This document shows, piece by piece, positions 29,022-37,916 of a stretch of DNA of 64,000 bases. Under the pieces are notes generated by a model that was not told the origin of the DNA, made no database searches, and saw only the letters and a program-made list of their open reading frames with translations. Location of the stretch: the NCBI RefSeq assembly GCF_001922345.1, contig NZ_CP018811.1, positions 2,790,001-2,854,000 on the forward strand. Reading direction: 5' to 3'. This stretch comes from Paraburkholderia sp. SOS3. GTDB lineage: Bacteria; Pseudomonadota; Gammaproteobacteria; Burkholderiales; Burkholderiaceae. Every line of letters starts with the position of its first letter. The stretch's first letter is position 1. A program made the position numbers and the translations under genes.

Positions 29022-29028
29022 ACGTCGC

Positions 29029-29058
29029 ATTCTATCATCGCGGCGGCAAATCTCCTAA
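29029..29058 (-). promoter_or_regulatory. Likely ffs promoter
   Basis: On the minus strand TAGAAT (29029-29034) lies 7 bp before the first paired base of the 4.5S RNA, the right distance for a -10. The candidate -35 (TTAGGA, 29053-29058, 18-bp spacer) is weak. Confidence 0.45.
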
Positions 29059-29390
29059 CCCTTGTGTTCGCCGCCACCATCTCCAGATAGGTGCGGAAAG
29101 GAACGGCAGAGGGTTGCGGCAAACCCGCTGCAACGCGCCGCTCCTGCTGTCCGCGATGGGTACTATCACCACGGGCAGCACATAGCGAATTAGGCTAAAC
29201 TGCGTGCAAGTGACCCGTAAAGCCAAGCGCCGAGCGCCTTCGCAGGTTCTTAGCAGCCAGTCCCCACAGACCCTCGAACGTCATTCGGTTGAGCCTTTCT
29301 TTGCGGTAAAGCGAACGGAGATTTTCTTCAGTTTTGATGTATCGTGGCGAGCATTCAGGCGGGCCTCGAACCGGATGAGGTATTCAGACA
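29059..29390. other. Gap upstream of trxA
   Basis: About 330 bases without a supportable gene. A TAAACT near 29194 might be a -10 element for trxA, but no -35 partner is visible. The ribosome-site region just before trxA (GGATGAGG) is purine-rich. Confidence 0.3.
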
Positions 29391-29717
29391 ATGAGCGAAC
29401 AAATCAAGCACATCAGCGACGCATCGTTCGAACAGGACGTTGTGAAATCGGATAAACCCGTACTGCTCGATTTCTGGGCGGAATGGTGCGGCCCGTGCAA
29501 AATGATTGCACCGATCCTCGACGAAGTCGCAAAAGACTACGCAGACCGCCTGCAGATCGCGAAGATCAACGTCGATGAGCATCAGTCCACGCCGGTCAAG
29601 TTCGGCGTGCGCGGTATCCCGACGCTGATTCTCTTCAAGAACGGCGCAGTCGCCGCACAGAAGGTCGGCGCGCTGTCGAAGTCGCAGCTCACCGCGTTCC
29701 TCGACGGTAACCTTTAA
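29391..29717 (+). CDS. trxA: Thioredoxin TrxA
   Basis: General cytosolic disulfide reductase. The 108-aa protein has the active site [10 protein letters not shown] (CGPC), the cis-proline loop [11 protein letters not shown] and the usual C-terminal helix ending in FLDGNL. All catalytic residues are present. It is transcribed toward rho, as in many betaproteobacteria and E. coli, separated by about 425 bases. Confidence 0.96.
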   Translation: MSEQIKHISDASFEQDVVKSDKPVLLDFWAEWCGPCKMIAPILDEVAKDYADRLQIAKINVDEHQSTPVKFGVRGIPTLILFKNGAVAAQKVGALSKSQLTAFLDGNL

Positions 29718-29957
29718 ACAGCTTTAATTGAACGATTAGCCGGCGCGTTTTATTGCGACTGTTTTATTGTCGTGTTGTGCGACCGGCGAATCCCGCGAGT
29801 GTGGCGTTGCCGACACCTGCCCCTCCATCCGGTTTGCCGCGCGACGCACGCGTGCATACCGGGGGAGATCGTGCCGGGTCGGACCGACGGTCAGGGTGCC
29901 CGGTTAAATTGCCGGATTAAAAAGCTTTCACCGTCCCTCCAGGTTCTGTGCTGTATG

Positions 29958-29986
29958 GCCCGTTGTTGTGGGTTCACAACACGGGC
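29958..29986. other. Stable hairpin in the trxA-rho interval
   Basis: GCCCG...TGTTGTG, loop GGTT, CACAACA...CGGGC forms a stem of about 12 pairs with one bulged T. No U-run follows on the plus strand, so it is not a standard intrinsic terminator. It could stabilise the trxA 3' end. The rest of the trxA-rho interval holds no gene I can support. Confidence 0.5.
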
Positions 29987-30034
29987 AAAACAAAGCGGCC
30001 GCTCCGCCACGCAAGCCGTAGCACGCGTGTGCTA

Positions 30035-30043
30035 TGCTAGAAT
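30035..30043 (+). promoter_or_regulatory. Extended -10 promoter of rho
   Basis: TGCTAGAAT is an extended -10 (TGN plus TAGAAT) about 100 bases upstream of the rho start, with no matching -35. The leader after it contains TGAGCGG/CCGCTCA (7-bp stem, loop TT). Rho is autoregulated through its leader in E. coli; whether that holds here cannot be told. Confidence 0.45.
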
Positions 30044-30143
30044 TCACAAAACGTCGAAAAGACGATTAAGTCCCTGAGCGGTTCCGCTCAACTCTCCTCC
30101 CAGATTTCTTTTCAGGTCGCACCTTCTCCTGCGGGTTCTCCGT

Positions 30144-31406
30144 ATGCATTTATCCGAGCTTAAGACTCTGCACGTGTCACAGTTGATCGAAATGGCCAAT
30201 GGCCTCGAGATCGAAAGTGCGAACCGCCTGCGCAAGCAGGAATTGATGTTCGCCATTCTCAAAAAGCGCGCGAAGACGGGCGAAACGATCTTCGGTGACG
30301 GCACGCTCGAAGTGCTGCCGGACGGCTTCGGTTTCCTGCGCTCGCCGGAAACGTCGTATCTCGCGAGTACGGACGATATTTACATCAGTCCGTCACAAAT
30401 TCGCCGTTTCAATCTGCATACGGGCGATACGATCGAAGGCGAAGTGCGCACGCCGAAAGACGGCGAACGCTATTTCGCGCTCGTGAAAGTCGACAAGGTC
30501 AACGGCCAGCCGCCGGAGGCGTCGAAGCACAAGATCATGTTCGAGAATCTGACGCCGCTGCACCCGAACAAGGTGCTGCTGCTCGAACGTGAAATGCGCG
30601 GCGAAGAAAACGTCACGGGCCGCATCATCGACATGATCGCGCCGATCGGCAAGGGCCAGCGCGGCCTGCTCGTCGCGTCGCCGAAGTCCGGCAAGACCGT
30701 GATGCTTCAGCACATCGCGCACGCGATCAAGCAGAACCATCCGGACGTCGTGCTGTTCGTGCTGCTGATCGACGAACGTCCTGAAGAAGTGACGGAAATG
30801 CAGCGCTCGGTGGCGGGCGAAGTGATTGCGTCGACGTTCGACGAACCGGCCGCGCGTCACGTGCAGGTTGCCGAAATGGTGATCGAAAAAGCGAAGCGCC
30901 TCGTCGAAATGAAGAACGACGTCGTGATTCTGCTCGATTCGATCACGCGTCTTGCACGCGCGTACAACACGGTCGTGCCGGCATCGGGCAAGGTACTCAC
31001 GGGCGGTGTCGACGCCAATGCGCTGCAGCGTCCGAAGCGCTTCTTCGGTGCGGCTCGCAACATCGAGGAAGGCGGCTCGCTGACGATTATCGGCACCGCG
31101 CTCATCGAAACCGGCAGCCGCATGGACGACGTGATCTATGAAGAGTTCAAGGGCACCGGCAATATGGAAGTGCACCTCGAGCGTCGTCTCGCGGAAAAGC
31201 GTGTCTACCCGTCGATCAACCTGAACAAGTCGGGCACGCGCCGCGAAGAGCTGCTGATCAAGCCCGAGATCCTGCAAAAGATCTGGGTGCTGCGCAAATT
31301 CATTCACGACATGGACGAAGTCGAAGCAATGGAATTCCTGCTCGACAAGATCCGCCAGACGAAGAACAACTCCGAGTTCTTCGACATGATGCGCCGCGGC
31401 GGTTGA
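30144..31406 (+). CDS. rho: Transcription termination factor Rho
   Basis: Hexameric RNA helicase ending unprotected transcripts. The 420-aa protein has the N-terminal RNA-binding domain ([32 protein letters not shown]), Walker [12 protein letters not shown] near residue 180, the Q-loop area and R-loop, and the final [20 protein letters not shown]. Length and motifs match other proteobacterial Rho proteins. A terminator hairpin follows at 31472. Confidence 0.97.
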   Translation: MHLSELKTLHVSQLIEMANGLEIESANRLRKQELMFAILKKRAKTGETIFGDGTLEVLPDGFGFLRSPETSYLASTDDIYISPSQIRRFNLHTGDTIEGEVRTPKDGERYFALVKVDKVNGQPPEASKHKIMFENLTPLHPNKVLLLEREMRGEENVTGRIIDMIAPIGKGQRGLLVASPKSGKTVMLQHIAHAIKQNHPDVVLFVLLIDERPEEVTEMQRSVAGEVIASTFDEPAARHVQVAEMVIEKAKRLVEMKNDVVILLDSITRLARAYNTVVPASGKVLTGGVDANALQRPKRFFGAARNIEEGGSLTIIGTALIETGSRMDDVIYEEFKGTGNMEVHLERRLAEKRVYPSINLNKSGTRREELLIKPEILQKIWVLRKFIHDMDEVEAMEFLLDKIRQTKNNSEFFDMMRRGG

Positions 31407-31471
31407 CGCACTGGCATGCTTCGAACCAGCGCTGCAAATCAGCGCTGCAATCAGCGCGTTCGAGTTAGTTG

Positions 31472-31499
31472 AATACGCCCGCATTCGCGGGCGTATTTT
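31472..31499 (+). terminator. Intrinsic terminator downstream of rho
   Basis: AATACGCCCGC, loop ATTC, GCGGGCGTATT, then TT: an 11-bp perfect stem with a short T-run about 65 bases after the rho stop. The bases just before it contain a duplicated CAGCGCTGCAA-like unit. Confidence 0.85.
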
Positions 31500-31669
31500 C
31501 ATTGAGCGTCGAATCAGGCCGGCGCCGCGAATCATCGCGCGTCGCGTCGTGTCGGGTTGCACAATGCGCATGGCGGAGCCCGGCGCGATTAAAATCATCG
31601 CTGTCCGGAAAACCCACGGCCACGAAAATCGTCATTGCGTCATCGCGCGTGACGTCGCCGCCTTCAGCA

Positions 31670-32509
31670 ATGCTCTCGAAACTGACTCAGTGGATCGACA
31701 CACGCCGCCGCAATCGCGCGCTGCGCACACACGCGGTGTCCGACGCGCTGTGGCAAAAGACGCTCGCCGGCCTGCCGTTTCTCGCGTGTCTCGACGTCGA
31801 AGACCAGCAGCGTCTGCGCGAGCTGACGAGCCTCTTTCTCGCGCAAAAGGAATTCTCGACCGCGCATGAACTCGAACTGACCGACGAGATTTGCGTCGCG
31901 ATCGCGGTCCAGGCGTGCCTGCCGGTGCTCAATCTCGGCCTCGAACTGTATCGCGGCTGGGTCGGCATCATCGTCTATCCGGGCGAGTTCGTGATCCGCA
32001 AGACCGTCGAGGACGAAGACGGCGTCGTCCACGAAGTCGAACACGATGCGAGCGGCGAAGCATGGGAAGGCGGCCCCGTTGTGCTGTCGTGGGAGGACGC
32101 ACAAATGACGGACGGCAGCGACGCGTACAACGTCGTGATCCACGAATTCGCGCACAAGATCGACATGGTGACGGGCGAAGCGGACGGTCACCCGCCGCTT
32201 TTTCGCAGGCTGCACGCGCCACTCGACAGCACCGCCTGGGCCGACGTGTTCGATCATGCGTACGACCATTTCTGCGCGCGGGTCGATGCGGTGCCCGATC
32301 GCCGCTGGGCGCGTTTCGAGCGCGAGTCGCTGATCGATCCGTACGCGGCCGATCATCCGTCGGAATTTTTCGCGGTCTGCAGCGAAGCGCTGTTCGTCAA
32401 GCCGCGCGAGTTCGAAGCCGGGTATCCGGAGCTTTACCGGCTGCTGGCCCGCTATTACCGGCAGGATCCCGCGAAAACAGGCGTGCTGCGGACAGCCGCA
32501 GCTGATTAG
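31670..32509 (+). CDS. mtfA: M90 metallopeptidase, MtfA-like
   Basis: A 279-aa zinc peptidase-fold protein of the MtfA/DgsA-inactivation family. The metal site HEFAHKID (HExxH) lies near residue 162, followed by the distal Glu region HPSEFFAVCSEALF. In E. coli MtfA binds the repressor Mlc and so affects glucose PTS genes; no Mlc target can be inferred here. The start gives MLSKLTQWID. The open frame continues upstream through the rho terminator but that part has no similarity. Confidence 0.88.
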   Translation: MLSKLTQWIDTRRRNRALRTHAVSDALWQKTLAGLPFLACLDVEDQQRLRELTSLFLAQKEFSTAHELELTDEICVAIAVQACLPVLNLGLELYRGWVGIIVYPGEFVIRKTVEDEDGVVHEVEHDASGEAWEGGPVVLSWEDAQMTDGSDAYNVVIHEFAHKIDMVTGEADGHPPLFRRLHAPLDSTAWADVFDHAYDHFCARVDAVPDRRWARFERESLIDPYAADHPSEFFAVCSEALFVKPREFEAGYPELYRLLARYYRQDPAKTGVLRTAAAD

Positions 32510-32550
32510 AAATATCTGACGAAATTCTCGCCAAGCGACTGATTTTCTGG

Positions 32551-32556
32551 CATAAT
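32551..32556 (+). promoter_or_regulatory. -10 box (CATAAT) ahead of rpmE2
   Basis: TGGCATAAT has five of six -10 consensus bases and a nearby TG, and lies about 130 bases before rpmE2. The -35 is weak. The resulting leader of about 125 bases is long enough to carry translational control, but no clear structure was identified. Confidence 0.4.
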
Positions 32557-32687
32557 CGCCGCTTTTCGACCTTAGGCAAGTGGCTTACGAATGCGCGTGC
32601 TCGCTGAGCGAACTGAGCGCAAGATGCGCGCAAATTCACGCGCATCAGGATTCGCAGGCTGGCTACCGCCCGATCAGAGGAACCACC

Positions 32688-32951
32688 ATGAAAGAAGGCA
32701 TTCACCCCAATTACCGCGAAGTGCTGTTCGAAGACATGTCGAACGGCTTCAAGTTCGTGACGCGCTCGACGATCCAGACGCGCGACACCGCTGAATTCGA
32801 AGGCAAGAGCTACCCGCACGCGAAAATCGAAGTGTCGTCGGAATCGCATCCGTTCTACACGGGCCAGCAGAAGATCATGGACACGGCCGGCCGCGTCGAG
32901 AAGTTCAACAAGAAGTTCGGTGCCCGCGCAACGGGCAAGGCCACGAAGTAA
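32688..32951 (+). CDS. rpmE2: 50S ribosomal protein L31 type B
   Basis: An 87-aa L31 paralogue of the zinc-free (C-minus) type. [20 protein letters not shown] and [21 protein letters not shown] are conserved, and the CxxC zinc ligands of type A are missing. In many bacteria type B replaces type A under zinc limitation through Zur, but many Burkholderiales carry type B as the main form. I see no obvious Zur palindrome upstream. An AGAGGAACC ribosome site precedes the ATG. Confidence 0.95.
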   Translation: MKEGIHPNYREVLFEDMSNGFKFVTRSTIQTRDTAEFEGKSYPHAKIEVSSESHPFYTGQQKIMDTAGRVEKFNKKFGARATGKATK

Positions 32952-33018
32952 GCGCGCGTCGCGAACTTCGCGGCGCCGGGACGACACGCAATGCTCGACC
33001 CGCGCAGCACAACACCAG

Positions 33019-33045
33019 AAAGGGCAGCATACGCTGCCCTTTTTT
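33019..33045 (+). terminator. Intrinsic terminator of rpmE2
   Basis: AGGGCAGC, loop ATAC, GCTGCCCT followed by T5: an 8-bp perfect stem plus flanking A/T pairs, about 70 bases after the rpmE2 stop. Confidence 0.92.
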
Positions 33046-33629
33046 ATCGGCCCGACCAAACCGGCCCTCGCTCGACCCGTCACGGTATCGATCGCCGCGC
33101 CAGCGCCGCCTGCGCGTGCATGCAGACAAAACGGAAAAAGCAGGTAAAACAGTACAAGCACGCCGAGCTTCAGGCCAAGCTTCACGCCGATGCATGCCGC
33201 ATGTGCGGCGACGGCCCGCCATGCGGGCCCAAACATCGGATACCGAACCGGCGGCGCACGCACGAACTCGAGCTGCTTCATATCGCCGTTCCAAGTCTGC
33301 GCAAGGCAGCAACGTCCATGGCGGCGTGTACCGCAGCAAAATCGCCATTAGCAAAGCGCCGTTGTCAACACCTGGTTGTCAGCACGCCATGTTGCCTGTT
33401 ACACATTCATGACGTGCAGCGCCGCGCACGTCTACAATGCCGGATGCTCAAAACCGGCCGGGGCGCCGCGCTGCACGCCGGGACAAAACCAGTGGCAAAC
33501 CCCGTGTTCGATACCGAGGTTGCCTCGCTGTCCAACCGCTCGCTGTCCGACCGCTTGCGGTTCGGTCGCTTGCTCCCGGAACGTCCATCGCGTCCCGAAA
33601 AAACGCTTCATCACGATCAATAACACCGC
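33046..33629. other. Long gap between rpmE2 and a glycosyltransferase
   Basis: About 580 bases. Open frames exist on both strands but none has a recognisable domain, codon bias or ribosome site. A direct repeat GTTGTCA occurs at 33361 and 33375, in a likely promoter area for the downstream glycosyltransferase. A hydrophobic minus-strand stretch (about 33130-33280) could encode a small membrane protein, but this is not supported further. Confidence 0.35.
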
Positions 33630-35390
33630 ATGAGACCCGTTGTCCGACTCACCGCCTCCGCGACCAGCGCCTTACCGCGCTCCCTGCTGCTCGCCATCTG
33701 CGTGATCTACGCGTCGTTCGGCCTGTTCGGCCGCGACCCGTGGAAAAACGAGGACGCGGCCGGCTTCGGCGTGATGTGGACGATGGCGAACGGCAATCTG
33801 CACGACTGGCTGCTGCCGAACCTCGTCGGGAAGTTCATCACATCGGATGGACCGCTCGGCTACTGGCTCGGTGCCGCCGCAATCCGCGCGCTCGCGCCGT
33901 GGGTCGACGCGAGCAACGCGTCGCGCGTTTTCACCGGTCTGCTCTTTTGCGCAGCCTGTGCGTTCGTCTGGTACGGCGCCTATCTGCTCGGCCGGCGGCC
34001 CGAGGTGCAGCCGTTCAAATACGCATTCGGCGGCGAACCGGAACCGCGCGATTACGGCCGCACGCTCGGCGACGGCGCGCTGCTGATCCTGCTCGCGTGC
34101 TTCGGCCTCGCCGAGCGCGGTCACGAGACCACGCCCGCGCTCGCGCAATTCTTCTGCATCTCGATGCTCGTCTACGGTCTCGTGCGCATGCTCGACAAGC
34201 CGATACAGGGCACGCTGATCTGGGGCGGCGGCCTCGGCCTCGTCATGTTGACGGGCAGCCCCGTGCTGGTCGGCGCGCTGCTCGTCGGCACCTTCGTCAT
34301 GACGCTGATCGTGCGCGAAGCGCGCACGCGCTGGCTGCTGATCGCGGGCCTGCCGGTCGCGCTCGCGCTGTCGATATCATGGCCAATTGCCGTGCTCGCC
34401 GCGTTTCCGGCCGACGGCGTCTGGTTCCTGAATCAGTGGATGCGCGGCAGCCTCAATTCGTTCATGGGCCCGTTCGGACCGGTGCTGCTGTATGCGCTGA
34501 AGAACCTGCCGCTATTCACATGGCCGGCGTGGCCGCTCGCGATCTGGGCATGGATCAGTTGGTCGGGCTTGCGCCGCGCGCCGCATATCGCGATTCCGCT
34601 CGCGGTGATCGGCCCGCTCTTCGCGCTCGTCGTGCTGCAAAGCTCGGAGACGAACCGCCTGTATATGCTGCCGCTGCCCGCGCTGTCGGTGCTCGCCGCC
34701 TTCGCGCTGCCTACGCTCAAACGCGGCGCGATCAATGCATTCGACTGGTTCGCAGTGTTGAGCTTCACCGTGCTCGGCTCGTTCGTCTGGCTCGTCTGGC
34801 TCGCATCGATGACGGGCTTCCCGTTCTTCCTCGCGCGCAACCTGTCGCGGCTCGTGCCCGGCTATGTGCCGCAATTCAAGATCGTGTCGCTGATCTGCGC
34901 GATTGCGGTGACCGTCTGCTGGATGGCGCTCGTGCAATGGCGCGTCGCGCGGCACCCGAAGGTGTTGTGGCGCAGCGTCGTCCTGTCGAGCGCGGGCACG
35001 ACGCTGATGTGGGTGCTGCTCATGACGCTGTGGCTGCCGATCGTCAACTACAGCCGGACCTACAAGGACGTCGCGCAACAGATCGCCGCACATTTGCCCG
35101 AAGACTACTCGTGCATATCGCCGGTGCGCCTCGGCAACGCACAGATCGCCACCTTCGCCTATTTCGGCGGCATGCACTTCTCGTTCGCCGACGACGACTG
35201 CGACGTGATCCTGCGCCAGGACACGCAGGACTTCGGCGAGCCGAGTTCGATGTCGAACTTCGTCTGGAAGCTCGTCTGGGAAGGCCGCCGCGCGGCCGAC
35301 CGCGACGAGCGTTTCCGGCTGTACGTGCGAATCGACCGTCCGAAGCCGCCGGTCAAGCGGCGCAACGTGCGGCCCAAAACGCTGCAGTGA
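33630..35390 (+). CDS. Membrane glycosyltransferase, ArnT/PMT (GT83-like) family
   Basis: A 586-aa polytopic protein with an N-terminal catalytic-loop pattern (FGRDPWKNEDAAGFGVMW, then FITSDGPLGYWLGA) like dolichyl-phosphomannose-type and ArnT transferases. About 11-12 hydrophobic segments follow, and then a soluble C-terminal domain of roughly 110 residues. It should move a sugar from a lipid-phosphate carrier to an envelope acceptor at the periplasmic face. It is clearly diverged from the true arnT at 60998, so the substrate is unknown. Its stop overlaps the GTG start of the MATE gene. Confidence 0.8.
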   Translation: MRPVVRLTASATSALPRSLLLAICVIYASFGLFGRDPWKNEDAAGFGVMWTMANGNLHDWLLPNLVGKFITSDGPLGYWLGAAAIRALAPWVDASNASRVFTGLLFCAACAFVWYGAYLLGRRPEVQPFKYAFGGEPEPRDYGRTLGDGALLILLACFGLAERGHETTPALAQFFCISMLVYGLVRMLDKPIQGTLIWGGGLGLVMLTGSPVLVGALLVGTFVMTLIVREARTRWLLIAGLPVALALSISWPIAVLAAFPADGVWFLNQWMRGSLNSFMGPFGPVLLYALKNLPLFTWPAWPLAIWAWISWSGLRRAPHIAIPLAVIGPLFALVVLQSSETNRLYMLPLPALSVLAAFALPTLKRGAINAFDWFAVLSFTVLGSFVWLVWLASMTGFPFFLARNLSRLVPGYVPQFKIVSLICAIAVTVCWMALVQWRVARHPKVLWRSVVLSSAGTTLMWVLLMTLWLPIVNYSRTYKDVAQQIAAHLPEDYSCISPVRLGNAQIATFAYFGGMHFSFADDDCDVILRQDTQDFGEPSSMSNFVWKLVWEGRRAADRDERFRLYVRIDRPKPPVKRRNVRPKTLQ

Positions 35391-36796
35391 ATCCGATAGT
35401 GCGCGAATCGCCGCTCGGCGCGCCCTTTCTCGCGAACCTCCGCAAGATCGCGGTGCTCGCGTGGCCGCTGCTGATCGGCCAGCTCGCGATCATTGCGTTC
35501 GGCGTGATGGACACCGCGATGGTCGGCCGCTATTCGTCGACGGATCTGGCGGCGCTCGGGCTCGGCGCCTCGATCTATATCTCGGTCTACATCGCGCTGA
35601 CGGGCATTCTGACCGCCTTGCAGCCGATCGTCGGACTTGCGTACGGCGCGGGGCGTCATGCGGAAATCGGCGAAGACGTGCGGCAGGCGCTATGGCTCGC
35701 CGCGGCGCTGACGGCAATCGGCTTTCTGATCCTGTACTTTCCCACCCCGCTGCTGCAGCTCGCGCACGCGCCCGATGCGCTGCGCGAGCGCACCGTCGCC
35801 TATCTGCAGATTCTCGCGTTCGGATTGCCGGCAGCGCTCGTCTTTCGCGTCTATTCCGCGCTCGCGACTGCAGTCGGCCACCCGCGGCTCGTGATGTTCC
35901 TGCAGGTTGGCGCGCTCGCGCTGAAAATCCCGCTGAACCTGTGGCTGATTTTCGGCGGCCTTGGCGTGCCTGCCGCTGGCGGTCCCGGCTGCGCGCTCGC
36001 CAGCACGCTGCTGAACTGGCTGCTCGGCGCGACCGCCTTGCTGCTGCTCGTGAAGCTCGAGGTCTTCAGACCATTCGCGATTTTCGCGCGCTTTTGCTGG
36101 CCGGTCCGCAAGCGCCAGTTCGCGCTGCTGAAACTCGGCATTCCGATGGGCGCGTCGTATCTGATCGAAGTAACGTCATACACGTTCATGGCGCTGTTTA
36201 TCGCGCGCTTCGGCACGACCACGCTCGCGGGGCACCAGATTGCCGCGAACCTCGGCGCCGTGCTGTATATGACGCCGCTGTCGATCGGCATCGCGACCTC
36301 GACGCTCGTCGCACGCGCGCTCGGAGCGCGGCACGATGCGGCGGCGCGCACCCTCGCGCGGCACGGCATCGTCATGGCATGCGCGATTGCGTGCTGCTTC
36401 TGCGCGATCGTGCTCGCGCTGCGTCCATTGATCGTGGCAGGCTATACGACCAACGAGCACGTGACGGCCGCCGCGCTGCCGCTCGTGTTGATCGTCGCGA
36501 TCTATCACATCTGCGACGCGTTGCAGGTCGCGTCCGCGTTCGTGCTGCGCGCCTACCGGATCGTGATCGTGCCGACTGCGATCTATGCCGTCGCGCTGTG
36601 GGGCGTCGGGCTCGGCGGCGGCTATCTGCTCGGCTTCAACATCGGCGGTGTCGTGCCGCCGTGGTTGACCGGCGCGCGCGGTTTCTGGGTGGCGAATACC
36701 TTGAGTCTCGCGGTGGCGGGCGTCGCGTTGCTGTTCTACTGGCACAACGTCAGCGTTCGCCCTGTACACGCCGACGAGGCGCGCGACGCGGCGTAG
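35387..36796 (+). CDS. MATE family efflux transporter
   Basis: A 469-aa multidrug/toxin extrusion protein with about 12 membrane segments. Conserved MATE features include GQLAIIAFGVMDTAMVGRYS in helix 1-2 and GHQIAANLGAVLYMTPLSIG in the second half. It is probably a Na+- or H+-coupled antiporter. The start GTG (MNPIVRESP) overlaps the upstream stop as GTGA, so translation is coupled. In this reading frame the DNA is open for a further ~1950 bases upstream, antisense-like to codon choice and not coding. Confidence 0.9.
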   Translation: MNPIVRESPLGAPFLANLRKIAVLAWPLLIGQLAIIAFGVMDTAMVGRYSSTDLAALGLGASIYISVYIALTGILTALQPIVGLAYGAGRHAEIGEDVRQALWLAAALTAIGFLILYFPTPLLQLAHAPDALRERTVAYLQILAFGLPAALVFRVYSALATAVGHPRLVMFLQVGALALKIPLNLWLIFGGLGVPAAGGPGCALASTLLNWLLGATALLLLVKLEVFRPFAIFARFCWPVRKRQFALLKLGIPMGASYLIEVTSYTFMALFIARFGTTTLAGHQIAANLGAVLYMTPLSIGIATSTLVARALGARHDAAARTLARHGIVMACAIACCFCAIVLALRPLIVAGYTTNEHVTAAALPLVLIVAIYHICDALQVASAFVLRAYRIVIVPTAIYAVALWGVGLGGGYLLGFNIGGVVPPWLTGARGFWVANTLSLAVAGVALLFYWHNVSVRPVHADEARDAA

Positions 36797-36833
36797 CATG
36801 CGGTGCCGCACCGCGTTTTCAGGCGCGCCGGGT

Positions 36834-37256
36834 TCAGGCCGCCGCGCCCCCTGCCGCGTCGATATGCCCGAACACGTCCCGCGCGGCAAAGAGCGCATTC
36901 AGCGCAGCCGGAAATCCCGCATACACGGCCATCTGCATAAACACTTCGACGATCTCGTCGCGCGTGCATCCGACATTGAGCGCCGCTTCGATATGAACCT
37001 TCAGTTGCGGCTGCGCGTTACCGAGCGCGGCTAGCGCGGCGATCGTCGCGATCTCGCGTGAGCGCAGATCGAGCTGCGCACGGCTATAGATATCGCCGAA
37101 CGGAAATTCGATCAGAAGACGCGCAAAATCCGGTGCGATCGGCGCCAGCGATGCGAGCACTTTTTCCCCGGCCGCGCCGTCGATTTCCTTCAGCTTGTCC
37201 CAGCCCCGCGCATAGCGCTCGTCCCGCGCATTGAGTTCATGGTGAGTGTGTTGCAT
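36834..37256 (-). CDS. Carboxymuconolactone decarboxylase family protein
   Basis: A 140-aa all-helical protein of the CMD/AhpD-like fold. The core LRSREIATIAALAALGNAQ, the HIEAALNVGCTRDEI segment and the FMQMAVYAGFPAALNAL helix match the gamma-CMD type. The AhpD CxxC redox pair is absent, so a peroxidase role is unlikely. It follows a MerR regulator by about 43 bases on the same strand, so it is probably its target. The substrate is not identifiable. Confidence 0.87.
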   Translation of the reverse strand: MQHTHHELNARDERYARGWDKLKEIDGAAGEKVLASLAPIAPDFARLLIEFPFGDIYSRAQLDLRSREIATIAALAALGNAQPQLKVHIEAALNVGCTRDEIVEVFMQMAVYAGFPAALNALFAARDVFGHIDAAGGAAA

Positions 37257-37299
37257 CGTGATCTTTCGCTCCGCTCAAATTTGATCGACATGTCATGTC

Positions 37300-37725
37300 T
37301 CACTGCGCGTCGCCCCGCTTGCCGCCCCGCTTGCCGCCCTGCCTGCCGCCCGATTCGCTGCCGCGTTCGATCGCTTCGTAGTGGTCGATCTTGTCGCTGA
37401 TCGCCGCAAGGTTCGCCTGCAATTGCGCGATGCGCGCGAGGACCGCCTCGCGATGCGCGACGAGCATGTCGCGGCGCGCACCGACGCTGACGTCGCCCTG
37501 GGCACGCAAGGCGGCGAACGCCTGCATGCCGGCGATCGGCATGCCGGTCGCCTTGAGCCGCATCACGAACTGCAGCCAGTCGAGGTCGGCCGGCGAATAC
37601 AGGCGATGCCCCGCCTCGCTGCGTCCGACGGCGCGCAGCAGGCCCGACTGCTCGTAGTAACGCAGCGTGTGGGTGGAAACGCCGCTCGAAGCGGCAACCT
37701 GACCGATCGTGAGTGGTATGGACAT
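37300..37725 (-). CDS. MerR family transcriptional regulator
   Basis: A 141-aa regulator with an N-terminal winged helix (LTIGQVAASSGVSTHTLRYYEQSG), a wing with GHRLYSPADLDWL, a coiled dimer helix (residues about 75-120) and no metal-binding cysteines. The C-terminus is a Gly/Lys/Arg repeat (GGRQGGKRGGKRGD). Homologues regulate aldo-keto reductase or CMD-type genes. It should act on its own promoter at 37736-37766. The ATG has no Shine-Dalgarno and lies only a few bases after the predicted transcription start. Confidence 0.9.
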   Translation of the reverse strand: MSIPLTIGQVAASSGVSTHTLRYYEQSGLLRAVGRSEAGHRLYSPADLDWLQFVMRLKATGMPIAGMQAFAALRAQGDVSVGARRDMLVAHREAVLARIAQLQANLAAISDKIDHYEAIERGSESGGRQGGKRGGKRGDAQ

Positions 37726-37735
37726 GACAGCACCA

Positions 37736-37766
37736 AGGTTAGGAGTTCGAGTGCACTCTAAGTCAA
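37736..37766 (-). promoter_or_regulatory. MerR-type promoter with 19-bp spacer and operator dyad
   Basis: TTGACT (37761-37766) and TAACCT (37736-37741) on the minus strand are 19 bp apart, the hallmark of MerR-activated promoters. A perfect dyad GAGTGCACTC (37749-37758) lies in the spacer. It should drive the MerR gene and the CMD-family gene. The predicted start is within about 5 bases of the MerR ATG. Confidence 0.75.
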
Positions 37767-37851
37767 GCGCGCCGCTTCGTGAACCGTCGGTACGCAAAGA
37801 CGTCGTCCGGTTTCTCGCGCCGCGTAGGGTTGCGCCCACACCGTTTGACGG

Positions 37852-37881
37852 TTGGGAACCCGCCTCGTCCTCAGTTAGAAT
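37852..37881 (+). promoter_or_regulatory. Candidate promoter of the alpha-2-macroglobulin gene
   Basis: TTGGGA (37852-37857), 18 bp, TAGAAT (37876-37881), about 35 bases before the ATG at 37917. The -10 is good and the -35 moderate. Confidence 0.45.
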
Positions 37882-37916
37882 CGCCAGCGTTCTGTAAGCA
37901 ATCTGGAGCTCGCTCG

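Noticed and set aside
32397..33281. Minus-strand 294-codon frame over rpmE2 with a hydrophobic start
   Set aside because: It is antisense to rpmE2 for much of its length, crosses the terminator, and has no recognisable domain. A short membrane protein in its first 60 codons cannot be excluded but is not supported.
33437..35386. A 1119-codon open frame continuing upstream of the MATE gene
   Set aside because: It overlaps the clear glycosyltransferase gene in another frame, has Arg/Ala/Pro-rich nonsense composition there, and only the part after the GTG at 35387 matches MATE proteins.
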